A DNA stretch of 64,000 nt from Phoronis australis (lineage: Eukaryota; Phoronida; Phoronidae), in contig NMRA01000481.1 of NCBI GenBank assembly GCA_002633005.1, positions 268,715 through 332,714 on the forward strand, read 5' to 3'. Below the pieces are notes generated by a model. That model searched no databases, was not told the DNA's origin, and saw only the letters and a list, made by a program, of their open reading frames with translations. Positions 26,301 through 41,300 of the stretch are shown here, piece by piece (the first letter of the stretch is position 1; each line of letters opens with the position of its first letter). The position numbers and the translations under genes are program-made.

Positions 26301-29300
26301 TTACTGTTATCTCCTTAAAATTATGTTAAACGATATACCTTTTCATACGGTTATGTTTAACCACGTCTTCATCTTATTGTACCAAAATTAACTATTTCAG
26401 GTAGATAAGCCTATATCATTGTAAATATAATTTGAGTTTCTTAAATCGAGTGAATGCGTGAATGAGAGTGCATAAAAGTCTTTCCACTTCCCTTTTCCTC
26501 TACCCCCTTTTACAGTAACCTCCTGTTGATTGTGCGCCCCATGACTGAGTTATTTTGCGAAATACTTATTTTTCTGTATTGTTATTTATATTGTAAGGAT
26601 GTGTAGGTGAGGCCGCCCATATTCACTAATCATTAACAATATGATTTCTGGGTGAGTAAATGTATAACTGAGAAAAAAGGAGAATTGAACTTCAAAAAAT
26701 TATGAAATGGCTAACCAATTTGTAGCAATTGATGAAATGCAAATGTGTGCAGTTTTGCGGTAGATCTGGTTAGAAACTGTCATCGTGGCTTACAACTTCA
26801 TTTTCTTAAATTTTTTCCTATGTATGTTATAGCGCATGCACCAATAAAGCGAGTGAATTATGCCGTTACGCCCAGCGTAAACAGTGTTATGACCATACTC
26901 GATAGACCAATAGCGTTCATAATGTTGCGATCCTACTACCTAGTTGTTGTGCGTGTCTGGCCATGTTCAGATTATTAATTAATGTTCCAGGTGTTAGGAT
27001 TTCTCACCCCTGATGTGTCTCTTGTTCCCCCCTTCGTAATTAGTGCCCATTGAACACCCTGTGAGAGAGTCTGTATAAAGAGTCAATAGGTCCATTGTTA
27101 TCTGACATACCTTGATTGGTTTGATTTTATGGTTTATTTACTTCTTGTCAGCCCTCCTCTCTAGCTGTAGCCGCTGAAACAACAAAAGCTTTCATTGGGT
27201 AAACAGTTGTGATGATCAATAAATATTTTGCTTTTCCACTGAGATCTAGGAGATACTGCTGTGTTCAGATGTTACAAACAGATGCTGAATGTAAGTTGGT
27301 GATCTACTTTCTCTTTTTCTCCTTTTATATCAAAAGTTGACTTAATCTGATCCGAAGATTAGCTTTGTTAAAATGTCACACAGGGAGACACGCTGTTTTC
27401 TCTAATGTTTTGTTCTGACTGCCTTTTGGCTATTTCAAGAAATGACATGTTCTCTCATACCCTGTTTGGTTTGCAAACCAAGCAATGTGTCCAATCTTCT
27501 GGGCAGCGGTAGTAATTATCTCCGCATGGAACTCCTGTATGTTGAGAGCGTAATCCCCAAGATTAAGTGTATGCGGTATGTTCTGCGTTGGTAGTCTTAA
27601 GATTCTTCTGGTGACGGTAAGCGTGTTTTTTGAGACTGAAAATTTAATAGTTTTGCGGGAAATTAGAGATGTTTTTCATTGTTTTGTTGTTATGATGAAA
27701 GGAATTTCGTGCTTGTTAGAATTAGTTCTGTTGGTTGTTGAGCTCAGACTTGTCTCATCCTGCAATGTATTTTCTGTCAAGAGAAGTAAGTTCCTTTGGT
27801 TATTTTTAGACAAGTGAAGTGGAGGTTATTATGGAATGTAATTTAATGGTGTCTTTGTTTATGGAAATAATTATAAGTGTTCTTGTTTCTGTGGATGATG
27901 CAAAATGTTCTTTGTGCCATGTGTCACCGTAAATTTTCATTTTGCAATTTCTCATTGTCTTATATTTTGATATTAGGTTCTCTATTTTTTTTTTGAGGAT
28001 TCATTAACTGCCTTGGAGATTGTAAAAGAAATTGTATTTTTTTCAGTTTTTCCAAAATTTGATGCAGTGTATCATGGGTCATGTGATACTAACTAAAAGA
28101 TATGAATAGTGATTTTGTATATTTTTATTTTGAAACGCGTTCTAAGTGCTTCTGAAGTTCACTCATTTGTCTATAAGATTTTCTTTAAAATATCTGTAAC
28201 ATCTTGCGTGGTTCAGCTGACTTAAAAGTAAAACTATTGGGTGTCAATCAATGACAGAAATATCGATCAGCTTAATCTACTTGTCTTATCACAATTGATT
28301 TTGCAAAATTCAAGTAGTCAATCTTTGCAGACTCCTAAACTGCCTTTGACCATATTGACTTCATCGATTGTGCTTGTCAAATATGGACCAGGCCAGGCTT
28401 TGAGAAGTTTCAAAAAAAACACAATTCTTTTGGAAAGGTAAACATGCTCAGAGGATTTTCGGATAATTAAGTACAACGAATACTGTGTGTAGTGGTTTAA
28501 AGTAATCTCTTAAGAAATTTGCTGAGCTCAAGGATAAGATTTGTTCAGTGTTCAATATTTACTCAGCCTTCAGTGGTTACTTGGTCTTTTTGTCACAGCA
28601 GGTACAGCGATGAGGACTTGATAGCACTTTTGTGCATTTAAAGGGACGTATGTTTTGTGTCCAAAAAACATATTTTGGGATCATTGTTGGATAGGAGACA
28701 CTTCATCAAGTTAGTAGCCAGAGCTATGAAACAACAAAATCTCTTGTGTTTTTGAGATTTTATTATAAATCACCAATTCTCACCATTGTCTGCCCGACAT
28801 TCACTGAAATCGAGGCTGACGACTTAAGCAGTAACGTGCCTGAAATAATTCAGCGTTTATCAGCTGGGATTTAGCTCCACTAGCGAAGCGTTAGGCTATG
28901 ATCGAGGTGGTTTCAGATTCCATTTTTGCGCCGAGTCTGATCTTAGAAAAGCACTTTCTCACCTATAATTCCCCTTTAAGTCTGTGCGGCCACTGGGTAA
29001 TTTTATCAAAACCCATTTTAATTCAAACAAAGAATGAAAATGTGATGATGTTGCTTTGCAGGAGCACATGAGACAGTGAAGAAACTTAAGGTATATTTAA
29101 CACTAGAATGTGTAGTTTTCAAGGTGAACTAGACATACACTTTGATTACTCTGCCAAACTTGGATAAACTTTTTGTCAAGACTGTTCGTCAATTAAGTCG
29201 TTCTTTTGTCACAATAAAGTAGCGTGTGTATCGAAATTTTATCAGAATTTAATTCGACTTTGTTTACGAATGGACTTACTCAGTAAGTTGTTCGAAAAAG

Positions 29301-32300
29301 TGCATGGAAGAACGCCTGTCGGGATTTAGTCAGATTTGTAAGACTCAAGTCGATAAGAAATGAAGATGTAGTCGTGGTTTAACGCACTGAAGCTTTGTCA
29401 AAATTTTAACGTAAAAACACAACGGTCATTTGCCAATTACTAATGGCGGTTATCCTTTTACCAAAGTATCTCTACGTTCATAATTTAGTTACATAATAAT
29501 TACAACATGTACAAAAATTGTAGATGCAAAATTTTGTTATCGTTGATATCACAAGTAGCCAGTATTGTTTAATCCTTGGTATTCCATCTAACTTCCCTAT
29601 TGGTTGCTTTCAATTCACCTTTGAAAGTTGTTTTGCTTGGCATTTGTATCACAAGGTCCACGTTGCTGTTGCTGAGTTGATTCTGGTTAGCCCCTGGGCA
29701 TTTTAATTTAGCAACTCAAGAATCGGGGGGGGGGGGGGGNNNNNNNNNNNNNNNNNNNNNNNNNNNNNNNNNNNNNNNNNNNNNNNNNNNNNNNNNNNNN
29801 NNNNNNNNNNNNNNNNNNNNNNNNNNNNNNNNGGGGGGGGTTGGTATACAAGCGAATGTGAATGTTAAGGTATGAAAGTTAAGTAAGGGGCACTTACCTA
29901 CTTACCTAAAGTGGGCGTCGACCCAAACGGATACAAAAAGGTGGCTAAAAAGGAAATAACTGCTGTGATCTATATGAATGGGAAGATCCATGCATTGTTA
30001 AGTGTAACAGTGTGCCTTCTAAATTTTTGACACCTCAATGACTTTTTAATATCAGAAGTGTTCTGGGTTACTCATGAAGGTGAGCGGCACCACCTTGTCA
30101 TGCATTTAATTAATCAGATTGACCTACTTGTCTGTCGTCACGGATATTGTATCCGTATCCGTTGCATTGAGGTCAGTGGCTTTTTTCTCATTTTCTGACA
30201 TTTCTCTTGATTGGGAAATGCCGAAAACAGTGACATTACCAATTTATTCCTTGATTGTAATCTGCATTAGGTAAACTGCGATTGCTAAAAATGAAAATTT
30301 CTGTCAAACGATTACTAGGTTTTGAAAAGTAAGCCTGAATGGTCATACATGAGATGGTGTGTTACAATTTCTGATCTGCTGGTCACAGCGAGTTATGGAG
30401 TTTATGAAAAGCAGTTGTTATTATCAGCTTTATTATGTTACTAGATGTTTTGAGTAAGAGCTTTGTCTTGAGACTGTGAATGGTTCTTTAGTATTCAGGA
30501 TCTGAAAATTATGTTGTCATTATTCCATGCTTGAGTGTACTTAATTAAGTCAAAACGTTTATCAATAATGTATTATTGACATCTTGGGTCTTCTTCGATG
30601 ATAGATGATAGATTCAAGGTCTTCAAAGCATTTCCTTCCAAACCCTTGAATAGTTAATGGTGGGCATCTGATAATTGGTCCAGGTTATAATTATTTGATA
30701 CGAAAAGTTGTAATTCAAAACTTGTAGACAAAAATCACTCAAAATGTGGGGAGAAAATTTTCTTTCAGGAGTCTTCAATAATAATTTTCTTTTCATAATT
30801 ACGTTGTTATTGTGATGGAAGCTTAGGTTGTGCATTGGAATCCTTTGTCATAGACTTTTATTGTATGTGCTGTGTATCCATGTTTCTGTTAGAATCATTA
30901 CTGTTTTGTGGTGCATTTCTGTAAAACTCTTCGGTAAAATCTCATTTTCGGACAAAAATGATTGCCAAAATTAACTGCTTTTTCTCATTTTACGAAGGCT
31001 TGTAACGTTCCCCGTCACAGTTGTGAATGGCCGCAATTTCTCGAAACATTGTCCGGGGGTAGGTGTGGTACAGAATTTTAATTTAATACCTCTTTGGTGC
31101 TACATGTCATGTGTAGTAAAAAAATAAAATTTCACTTTTATATCGTCATTGGTGAGATTTTGCTGTACTTCCTGTTTCCGTTCTTTAAGGAAGCATGTCC
31201 ATGGGAATGACCAAAAAGTCACGTTTTCAAATCACGATTCTTGTGCTCGTTTCACTTTAAAGACCATAATTGTGCTGTTTTGTATGGAGTATAAACAAAG
31301 TCTTACATCAACAATTAGACTGATTGTAAGTCTCCATTTAAACTCTGTAAAAATGTCCTTAAGTTTTTGTGAAACAAGTTTCTGTTTTTCTCCACTTGTT
31401 TCTTACAAAAATAATTGTAAAAATTGTCTTTTTTCCATTTTCTGAAGCAAATTGCTTTTCTACAAGTATTGGAAATCATACTTAATGTTTATGACCTCAA
31501 CACTGTCCAAACCGTGCAAATAATAGACTAAATTTGTCTTTTATTCTTCATTTTTTTTTTTGAAGAAATTTGACAAAATAGAATTTTCACTTGTCGTCCA
31601 TATTGTGTGCTAAATAAGTGATGAATTACCAAAGTTCAACTACAACTTTGGAAAAATTAAAAGTCATATTCCTGACAAGTTCATTTTTTGTGAAACATTT
31701 ATGGATTCGAGTTTTATGCGGGTTATCGCGCATTTCTATGGGAATAGACAGCAAGCTACAAATGATTCATAAAGTAATTACTGTTCTTGTATACCCGATC
31801 AAGCGTGCGGCTCAATTCACCTCTCTGTTGGTATTTGCACAGTGTCTTTTGTGCTGTCGCAGAATAGTTCTAATTGTTGCCAAAAGGTTACACGTGGAGC
31901 CGTGTGATCCCTAGGATGCTGCGTAATTGGTCGCATCATGGTTTAATTAAGACCCGTGTTCACTCTAGCCAAGCGTGAGGTCCTTCCTGTTGAAAAAAGT
32001 CTGTGCTTCCTGCTTTCGCAACGGACAATAGGTTCAGGTGTTCACCTCAAGGTGTTTTCGGCTCAGTTTCATGTGCAGGTATGAAAGTGGTAGACTACGT
32101 TCAGACTACGTTTGTGTCGTTGATGTAAGCCAGTGTATTGTTGATGCTGTATGCTGCAAAGTCTCACCATTTAACTGCTGACAAAATTGGCTGCCAAAAT
32201 CGGCCTTTCCTCAATTTTCAAAAAAATTTTAATGTTTTTGCGGATGTTCACAATTTCCTAAGACATTGGTTAATAACAATTTAAAGCTGTTAAGTGGTAA

Positions 32301-35300
32301 AGCATTTATGAGGTGCTACTTTTTTGTGAAAAAAGTGAAAAATTTGAAGCTAAATTTCACATGTTCCACATATCGTGTCCGAAATTCAAGAGACTTGACC
32401 GTTGTATGTTTTTACTACCGTTATTACCTGTTGTAACCTTTGATTGTAGTTTGAAGGCTGTGATAGTTTAAAGCAGTGACGTTCAGTTTTTGCTTTGGTG
32501 CTGTAAAGTTGTATCATACGCTGTGACCTGATTCTGAAGATACACTTAGGAGTTTGTTGTCGCCAAAGTGACGACAATAACAGCATTTTCCACACGTTCT
32601 GCTCTTTTTGAGTTTGTGTCCACATCTGACATTTTATTGTTGACGACTTGAATCAGAACCGTGTGTTTTTACTACGTTTCGTACAGACATTTTGTGATGA
32701 TTTTGTTTCAATGTTTATTTCAGTGGTTGTTTTTGCCTGATCGTGGCCCCTGTAGGTTTGAGCTGATGAAGGTCAAATGCGTGTACTGAAATCACTCTTT
32801 TCCGAGTGCGTATTCTAATTATGTTGTGAAATCAAGTGAATGATACCTTTGCTCGATTTTTCAGAAACTTGCATGCAAAATATTTGATGAAAGCAAATGA
32901 GCTCACACACTGTTTAATATTGATTCTACCTTCCAGGAAATGTTGAATGAAAAAATGAGGAAGTATTCTGTAAAAAAATGTGTTATTGACGTTAGACGAC
33001 TGTTGTGCCTGGGTATTAAATTTTGAAGTGGGTACTGCACTGCTGGTGAGGTAATGGATCCAGTGATTCTTGAAGCATGATCCGAAACCTATGGCCAGTA
33101 TTCGTCTATTACGACCCCTTGTGGCAATAAAAATGTCTCGACTGCTGTACCTATTCATTAGGTTGCTCGTGGTTACATTTTGTTGTGGGCAGCTGGGAAA
33201 TTAGGGTACCCACCCATTTCATGAGTTGACTCGAAAAAAGGGATGTACGTTAAAGAAGAGTCGGTAAAAACATCACCCTTTTGTGGAGTTCTGTTCTGGC
33301 AACATCACCCTTTGTAGAGACGCAGTCTTTAAGCCTGACCTGTCATTGAGTTTTGAGCTCAGGTAGTGAACCTTTTTATAGGAATAAACTTAAACTGGAA
33401 AGTCACCATTTTGTTGGTAATTTTTAAAAAATGCATAAATTTCAGATCACCCGTCTGAGCTGTACCTCCCATATATAGTAGCTCCCTCCCCCTGGATTCA
33501 AGTAATTTCCTCAATTTGTACTTTAAGTGGAGCATGATAAATTTATCTTAATTAATAGATGAAATGCAAACTGATTCGTGTAATTTTTGCTCAGGATAGG
33601 ACTTTCAGCCTGCCATTTATAGAGAGTAACATAGGTATAAATATTTCAAAACTTAATTTGGACGTCATAATAAATTGAAGAAAACAAACTAGAACGTCAG
33701 GGTTTTATGGTATTTTTACTCAGATTTCTACTCCCTAAAACTGAGTTGTATTTTTCTTTTTTCCTCTAAAAAATTGAGGGGGAAAATGTGAACCATGAGT
33801 GTATCTGTACAGAGCCCTGATTAGTCAGCAACACCTGTATAACTTCATGTTGCCAGACAGTAGAATATGGATCAAGCCCATATGTTGAGTCACAGCACTC
33901 ATTGCTATTTTAATCTCCCCCAGGAATGTTGTTCACTTATTGGATAATAACTGTGCATTGTTCATTACAACCTTTGCCTTTGTCTATCTATTTGTTTTGG
34001 TGGTTAAACAATGCCAGGATGTTTGGAGTTGATGGGTGTTTAACAGTACTTGTCATCTGGTGAAGGTATGATTGTATTCTTACTCTTGCTGTTTTGGACA
34101 CGTCGCTCTGTTGCAGTCCATGTGACGAATCCTACACTAACATTTGGGGTTTTATTACCCCAACACCTAGGACTGTGATCAACCCGTCATAATCCTTTCG
34201 TAGTTAATGCTCGTGGCTTAGCTGCGATGCTGAAGAAAATTTAATCTCTTATAATGCTTCGATTTTAAAAATTCAAAGACTGCTAATATTTACTTTTCAA
34301 TTTTAAAACAGTCGTGTTGATCTTTTGTCTTGCTTATTGTTCGGTTTTTGACTTTGAAACTCATAGGGGGGGGGCTTTTCATACTAACGTCGTTGCATCG
34401 ATGTTTTGGGGTGTTGTGGTCAGTATGAATGGTTAATTTCGGTCATGTTGCAAAATGAATGGTCAACTTCGGTCCTATCCCGAAGTTATCGTCAGGGGCC
34501 ACTGTTATTGTCAACAGTTACTGGATAGGATCATCGCTAATAGTTATGTTATGTCGCTATTCAGATTAAAAATAAGTTTACCGTATGTCAATTAGCTCAG
34601 TAAATGTTCTGAAACTGCCACATTAAAAAAACCTTAGCATGCAGTGATACCTTGCTATTGTTTTGATGACAACAGTGTCACCTATGGTTTACTTCGAAGT
34701 CCATTAACAACCGAAGCCAGTATGAACGGTTTAGTTAACTTCACAGTTTACGTTGACGCTCCGCTCAGACCGGAGTTAAGTCAGTATGAAAAGGCCTAAA
34801 GACCAAGCAGGTGTGTTGGTTTACGACTGCAATTATCTCATCCAGCACCCTCAGCCAAGCCTATGAATAACAAGTAGCTCCCTTCAATTGGTGATGGCGC
34901 CATTAAGCCTGTGATGTGCCAATTTTAAGGACTTCGCTGGATATTCTGGGGTAAACCGTGCGCGTTTTCTTGTTCAATTGCGTGCAAATCTTTTTAACGT
35001 AAGATTTGTCTAATGTACCGTTAGTTCACCTGCAGTACAGGTGACTATGCTTCGATGATGGTTTGGAACCAGGGGATGGGATAGGTGTTGATGAGAGGGA
35101 TTTTTCCCTTGCGACCAAGAACTTCTCTTCTAGTGGTGGGCGAGGACCCTGAGTAAGCTGGCAAAAGTGCAAGATCAGGCAAGTCTTCTTGAGAGATTGC
35201 CATGCATTATAGGCGAAGCATTGTGATCACACTAACTTTATTCATTAGGTTCTTGTATTCACCGAACTCTTTATGTTTAAACTTTGGCCCTGCACTTTCA

Positions 35301-38300
35301 TACACCTGATGGCTTATTAAGTTTAGCATGACACATCATGCTGGCGTTAATTTATTAGACTGACAATGACTCATGTCAGATGTTTGAATCTATCGTTTTT
35401 ACTAACTTGTTTCTACTCTACTAATGTAGACTAATATACTGGAAAGGAGTTGATATCAGCCGTAAATAGCTACACAAGAGTTAATGACACTCAACTTTAA
35501 AAGTGGATTTCTGAAGTGCTCAACATATTTTTAGCTGATCTATGTTATAGGTCACCACCGCCAGCTGTGCATCACCTGACATAGTTAACTGTTTTATTTA
35601 GGCGGCATTTTTAGCAGCACAATGAACGGTTTGCCATAGGGTAGATACTTCAAGGCAAGTATTGATGATAATGCTGTTTTATGAGCTTTACTTTGATATG
35701 GATGGTCATGGAATTTTTATACTGTACTTGTAGATAGTCTGTTGCTTACCATATGTATCCAGACTAATGCCTGGGGAGTTAATGAAGCCACTGTCCTCTG
35801 GTGTCAAAAACAAAAACTTTCTTCGTAGGCTTGTCTATTCTCCCAAAGCAAGGCTATTGCGTTCTTATTCTGTTTGAATTAAAATTTGTTAGGATAAAGT
35901 GCCAGAAATTCCATCGATGTCCAGGCAGTTAATATTTTAACTGAAACTGCTCAGTTGCTTATCAAGTGAAGAACACTATTTATATTTACCAGTCATATTT
36001 ACCTTTTTGCTAATTTCTTGTTACCAGGATTGCTGATACAAATTTGCCTGCGCTTCAGTTATGATTTACATTAATAATTGGGAACGAGATGGTGACTAGT
36101 ACATTTGCATACGAAAAAGCTTGATACGCGTTTTGCATTGTAGGTTAAAACCTTAGGAAAAGTGTGATATTGTGGTATTTCATGACGGGCCTTATTGAGC
36201 ACAACTTGCATTACCTCAACACTGTGGCGTTAGTTGGCACACCTATGCCATGTCCGTTTAGTTAAATCTATGTCTATACAGTCTCATACACTCCATCGTC
36301 TTGTTCCTGGATCATCCCGAGCCGGGATTTTGCCTGGCTGGATAGAACATATAATATTCACCTGTATTCAATATAAATTATGGAGAACTCTGAAGCAGTT
36401 TGTTACCTAACCACATCTTCAAGGTATGCCTGAGTGACCGAATTCAGAAGAAGTCCATTATCCAGTTAAGGGGTGGGTTAATCAGGTGCTGGGATTTTGC
36501 ATTACATTAAAATTTGCCTGGTTAATTAACAGCAGCTGCTCTGTGATGATCCTGTTCATGCCTTACCTTTGTGTACACCAAGGTATATCATGTCTCAGAA
36601 CAGGTAATGGGATAGGTTAGTTATGCTCTATCACCTGGTGTCTAAAGCCTGCAGGTAAAATTGTCTTGATTTTATACTTTGGGGGAAAAGTCATGTTATT
36701 GTACTAAAAGCGAATAAACATTGGTCTTTAAGAAACAGCCGTGTTTTGGATTAGCTCACCTTGACTTCTAACTTTGTAAAAGATGTTTATATTTGTTACT
36801 GTAAGTGGTGTTGAACAAAACACTGGTTCCTGCCGATTGATTATGGCTTCCTTAAAAACACTACTAGAAGTCCGTGTTTCATTCAAGAGCACGTACATTT
36901 TCTTTAAGATTAGTAATTTTTATCTTTTAGAATTTTACAACCAAAAACTGTGGTATACAACTAACTCTTCATGCTAACATTATATTGCTTATCAGTTCAT
37001 TATCTTCGTAAAGGCGCTCTAGTCAAAAATGTGGACTAACAGTTAAGGCATCAGTCTGTAATTAACAAGATACTGTTTATTAAGAAGTCTTGTACTGCAA
37101 TCACAGGTGGATCCAGTTACCTGCAGTATTTGGGTTTCCATCTAAATCATTCCTGGGGTTTCGTCTGCTCATTTTATATGCAGAAATGAGGGCTAAGTTT
37201 ATGGAAAAGATGTTCGTCATTTGTCCAAACATCTGAGTTGTGTTGATTTTCTCATAGCTTTATTTTACAATTGGTTCCTTTCTATTGGTCGAGATTTTTT
37301 TCCCATCACCTTGGTCCTACTAAGCTGGAACTTTTTTCCACCATTCTTTAGTAAAACGAGTAGTTTATTTACAAGTGTTCCAGGCTCTGTTGTACGACTT
37401 TCTTGTCGGTGTCGTTCTTAGCCAGTCTCATGTCATCAAATTTTCAGATTCTCCACGAAATGACAAGCAATTAGACACAGTGATTAGATTATGTGGTTAT
37501 GATGGATAGGCAATCAGATCACTTCTGTCGTAGCTGAAGAGGCGACTTGGACGTAGGTCATTACGGTATAAAGTAGTGGACTGTGGTCAGTCAGCCATAG
37601 CATGCTGTTGGAGACTGAAGGACATCGACGTGGCATGGAGTCCGTGAGCTCTAGATCCAAACCATTACTTCTGTCTCCTCACACGTAAGTCTGAACAATT
37701 CTCGACAACATTTGTGGCGAAATACTTATTTTTCGGTGTTTCGCAAATTTGGTTAAGAATGTTGTCAGGTCCAATACTGAAATTGAAACCTGAAATGTCC
37801 ATGTTTAGGTATGGCAGCTAAGATTCTGTGTATTAAGTGTAGCAGTAATGGGATTGGGCCCTGGTTTTCGGTGCCTGTACTGTGCCGAATAACGGAGTCG
37901 GCTCGCAATTGTATCAAAACCAAACTTACCCGTTGCCAAAGTCAATGTTTTGGGCTTCATTTTCAATTTCAGTCAACTATGATGTGAAACAAAGCCAGCG
38001 TGAAGCCGAACTCCAGTTCACAAATGGTCAAGTTAATTAACCCTGAGTCCCTGTCGACTTTCTGTAAGGGTGGGCATCCTAATTTCCCAGGGCTCACCCC
38101 ATCAAAATCTCTTGTCCAGTCCCACCTCTGGGGTTATAGGACAAAACATCCGAACTTCACTTTACTTTGTCTTGGTATTGCTATCCAAAGAGTATCGATA
38201 TTAAATTGACTGAATATATGTAGGCATCGTACCGATTTTCAAATACTGGTGCCCATTCGTTAGTTGTTGTCTTTATGACTTTTTGTATCCTAGACTTGTT

Positions 38301-41300
38301 TGATAGTTATTGCGTTGCTGTGGATGGCGATCGGATTTTATTACAGTATTACTACATTTTTTCTCACAAAAACAATCTTCAAAATTTTCCCATTTTTCGA
38401 ACACTGTTTACCTGGCTGCAAATAATGGTAGCTTTTATTACCAAATATTTTTTATTCTGTCTGAAATTTTATTATTCAATGTTTTTGTAGATAATTCTGA
38501 GAAAATAAAAGTTCAATACCTTGCCAGATTGTGTGCTACTGTCTACTCTGGGTCATAAGTGCGTGTGATGTTGGTCTGTGAAAGCCTGTCTGTTGGTCAT
38601 AAATGAGAGTGATGTTGGTCTGTGAAGCGAGTGTGACGTTGGTCTGTGAAAGTCTTTTGGTGGTGAAGTTGGGCTTATTGCAACTGTATAAAGTTGATGA
38701 AAGTACAATGGAAACCAGAGAAAATTCGGTTGTTAATATGTTTACAAAGATATCAGATTTTTTTCAAAGTGGCAATAAATCCACATTCCATCTGAAAAAA
38801 TGAGTGAATTTTGATATAGATCACTTACTATAAAATTGGTCTCAATTTGCTTTTTACTCAAATGGGAAACGATTTTTGGTCTTGCAAAGTGCATGGTGAC
38901 AGTTCGTTATTCCTTGAGACAGTAAATAAAATGACACGCTGTTACAAGTCAGCTTATAAAGCCTTGTCTCGAGCAATAACCAATTGTCAGGTCTTTCCAG
39001 TACCAGGAACTGCACCTTAATTTTGGCCAAGTAAAAACTACGGTCTGATTTCATTATGGTGTGTGGTCTAAAACATTTTTTGTGATGGAAGGTATGTTTG
39101 TAGCCACTAATGTTGAGACCAACGGACCAACTCCCCTGGGTACGGTTCCATAAAATTTAAACACAGGCTAGCAAGGATATGTCATTATCAGACCAGATGT
39201 TGCTTTTGTTGAACAGTGCACTTGAAGTCTTGAAATTGTCAAACTTATCCAGCGAGTAAGTTTCAAGTTTTATGCAGCCCAAACCTGCAGTATTCATGCA
39301 GCGTTTTGCATCAGAAACTTATTCTGTCTTGTGTAATTTCTAAATGAAATCAGTTTTGGTTTGGTGATGGAATGGCTATTAATTTCTTTAGATTACTGGA
39401 CAAGCTGTTGGTGGTTTGTCCCAATGTTGACTATTGTGAGGAAGTGCTCCCCCGGTCCGAGCTGGAGACCCACCTTAAACACAGGTGAGTGGACATTTAA
39501 TGACGCGATTGCTGTTGGTGGTGGGGTCCATTTTATGAAAAGTGACTGAAAACTTAAGTCAGTAATTTGGTTGTATGCTCCGCACAACAGTTTCTGAAAA
39601 ACGATTAAATCTCACTTGAACAAAAGTGTAGTCTCTGAAAACATACGCCTACTTGTCCGCGAGTTACGGAGATAATTTCTATAAATTATGCTGTACTGTG
39701 ATGCTCTCATATTTACTTAGCTAAACACTTTTTCATCAATTGTGGTGTGGGAGCTGAGGACCAAATCTCTATATTAAGTCATTCCTTGAAATGGACCCGG
39801 GGGGGGGGTTCTGTTCAGGCCTTTATGCAGCGTAGGTCCTGGACGCCCTAGCACTAATATGGACGCTCTGACAGGGACGCCCAATGTATCATTTGGACAC
39901 CCACTGTCAATAAGAACCGTTGAAGTTTGGACACACACATTGTAATGATTACAAGGAAGCCTCTGAAGGCTCAGTGGGGCTCTTTTTTACAAAGCAGGAA
40001 GAAATATACAATGTATATACAAAGTATATACAATGTAGCTATGCTCACACTTGGTTGATAGCATTGTAAAAGTCTTGGTCTACACCATTTTTTTATTAAA
40101 ATGCTCACTACAGAAGGCTGTTTTGTAAACTTAAAAGTAAAAGCCTTGGTCTATGCATTTTTTGTAAAAAATCTGTGTGTTTGGGGGGATTGCTGGGGGT
40201 GGGGGGTTACGCGTCGGAATTATGGACGCCCTGGAATATTGGGAACCCCATTTTGGACACCCTATCTTCGAAATCCTGGATAAAGGCCTGGTTCTGTTTC
40301 TTGAAGTTAGTTGGCAAAAGTTGATGTTTTGGCTTTGGCTTTTCGTCTGGTCTGAGTACTCTGCGACCAGTGCCAGTTGAAGACTAAGATTTTCTCAGTC
40401 TCTATTTTTTGTGGAGAAATTTGACAAAGTAGAATTTCCCTTGTCCGCCATATTGTCTGCTGAATAAGTGAGGAATTGCCTTCTGAAGACTTATTTTTAG
40501 CCGGGGTCAATATGAGCGAAAATATCCGTATCAGAAAATATCAAGAGCTAAATCTATCTATATTTCGTATTGATATGCAGCATTAATGTTAGGTGCTGTA
40601 GAATACATTGTACTTGACACATGCAGAAAATATTACAGATAGGATATTCTAATTATGTGCACTGGTGTGGGCCTATATAAAGCTGTAGTTGTATACCTGG
40701 CCTGACGAGAACTGGCCGGGTTTTTAATTTCTTTTCATTTAATATTTAGCCTTGAATGATAACAGAATCTTTATTTGGTAAATGACTATAGTTGTTCTCG
40801 TTCACGTTCTGGTTACATTTTTGTCTATGTGCTGGATTACGTTTTTGAATTTCTGGGGAAACTTTGAATTTTCTTGAAAAATTTGTTGTTCTTCCCATTA
40901 TGCATGGTGCTATGTGTCCCTACTGACTTCAGTTTTGGACATGAACTGTCAAACTGCTTACAGTACACATGCATTAGGTCAATCTGACATTAGTTAAGAA
41001 AAGATATATTCAGCTCTTTGAAAATTGTCACAGTCTTGTGATCTTTGTGCAAAGTGAAAGGTGGCCATTCAATGAAGTGTCATGGGGGTTAAACAGAAGG
41101 GCAGTCATAAAACCTTCTTAATGCCAGATTATCTGTTCTTGTGGTATAAAATCATACATTTTACTCTCATATAATTACACACATTCACATGTAGATGTAC
41201 TACATATATATATTATATTCATCAGGTGCTGCGGTGCTGTTGTCAAATGTGTGCACGCTCCATTCGGATGTACGTTCCAAGGTCCGCGCAGTGCACTGCA

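Larger units (their letters stand above)
12221..41225 (+). other. LNX intron 2 (29 kb)
   Basis: GT-AG intron between RING exon 2 and the zinc-finger exon, phase 2. Apart from the elements listed separately I see no coding exon conserved enough to recognise. Stretches 12221-13180, 16262-17560, 24300-28860, 32402-34370 and 34797-37560 appear to be ordinary AT-rich intron without recognisable genes. Its size and position fit an intron that contains an alternative promoter. Confidence 0.85.

Noticed and set aside
27466-27481. 16-bp perfect palindrome TTGGTTTGCAAACCAA
   Set aside because: A palindrome of this length is expected by chance about once in a window of this size, and no context supports function.
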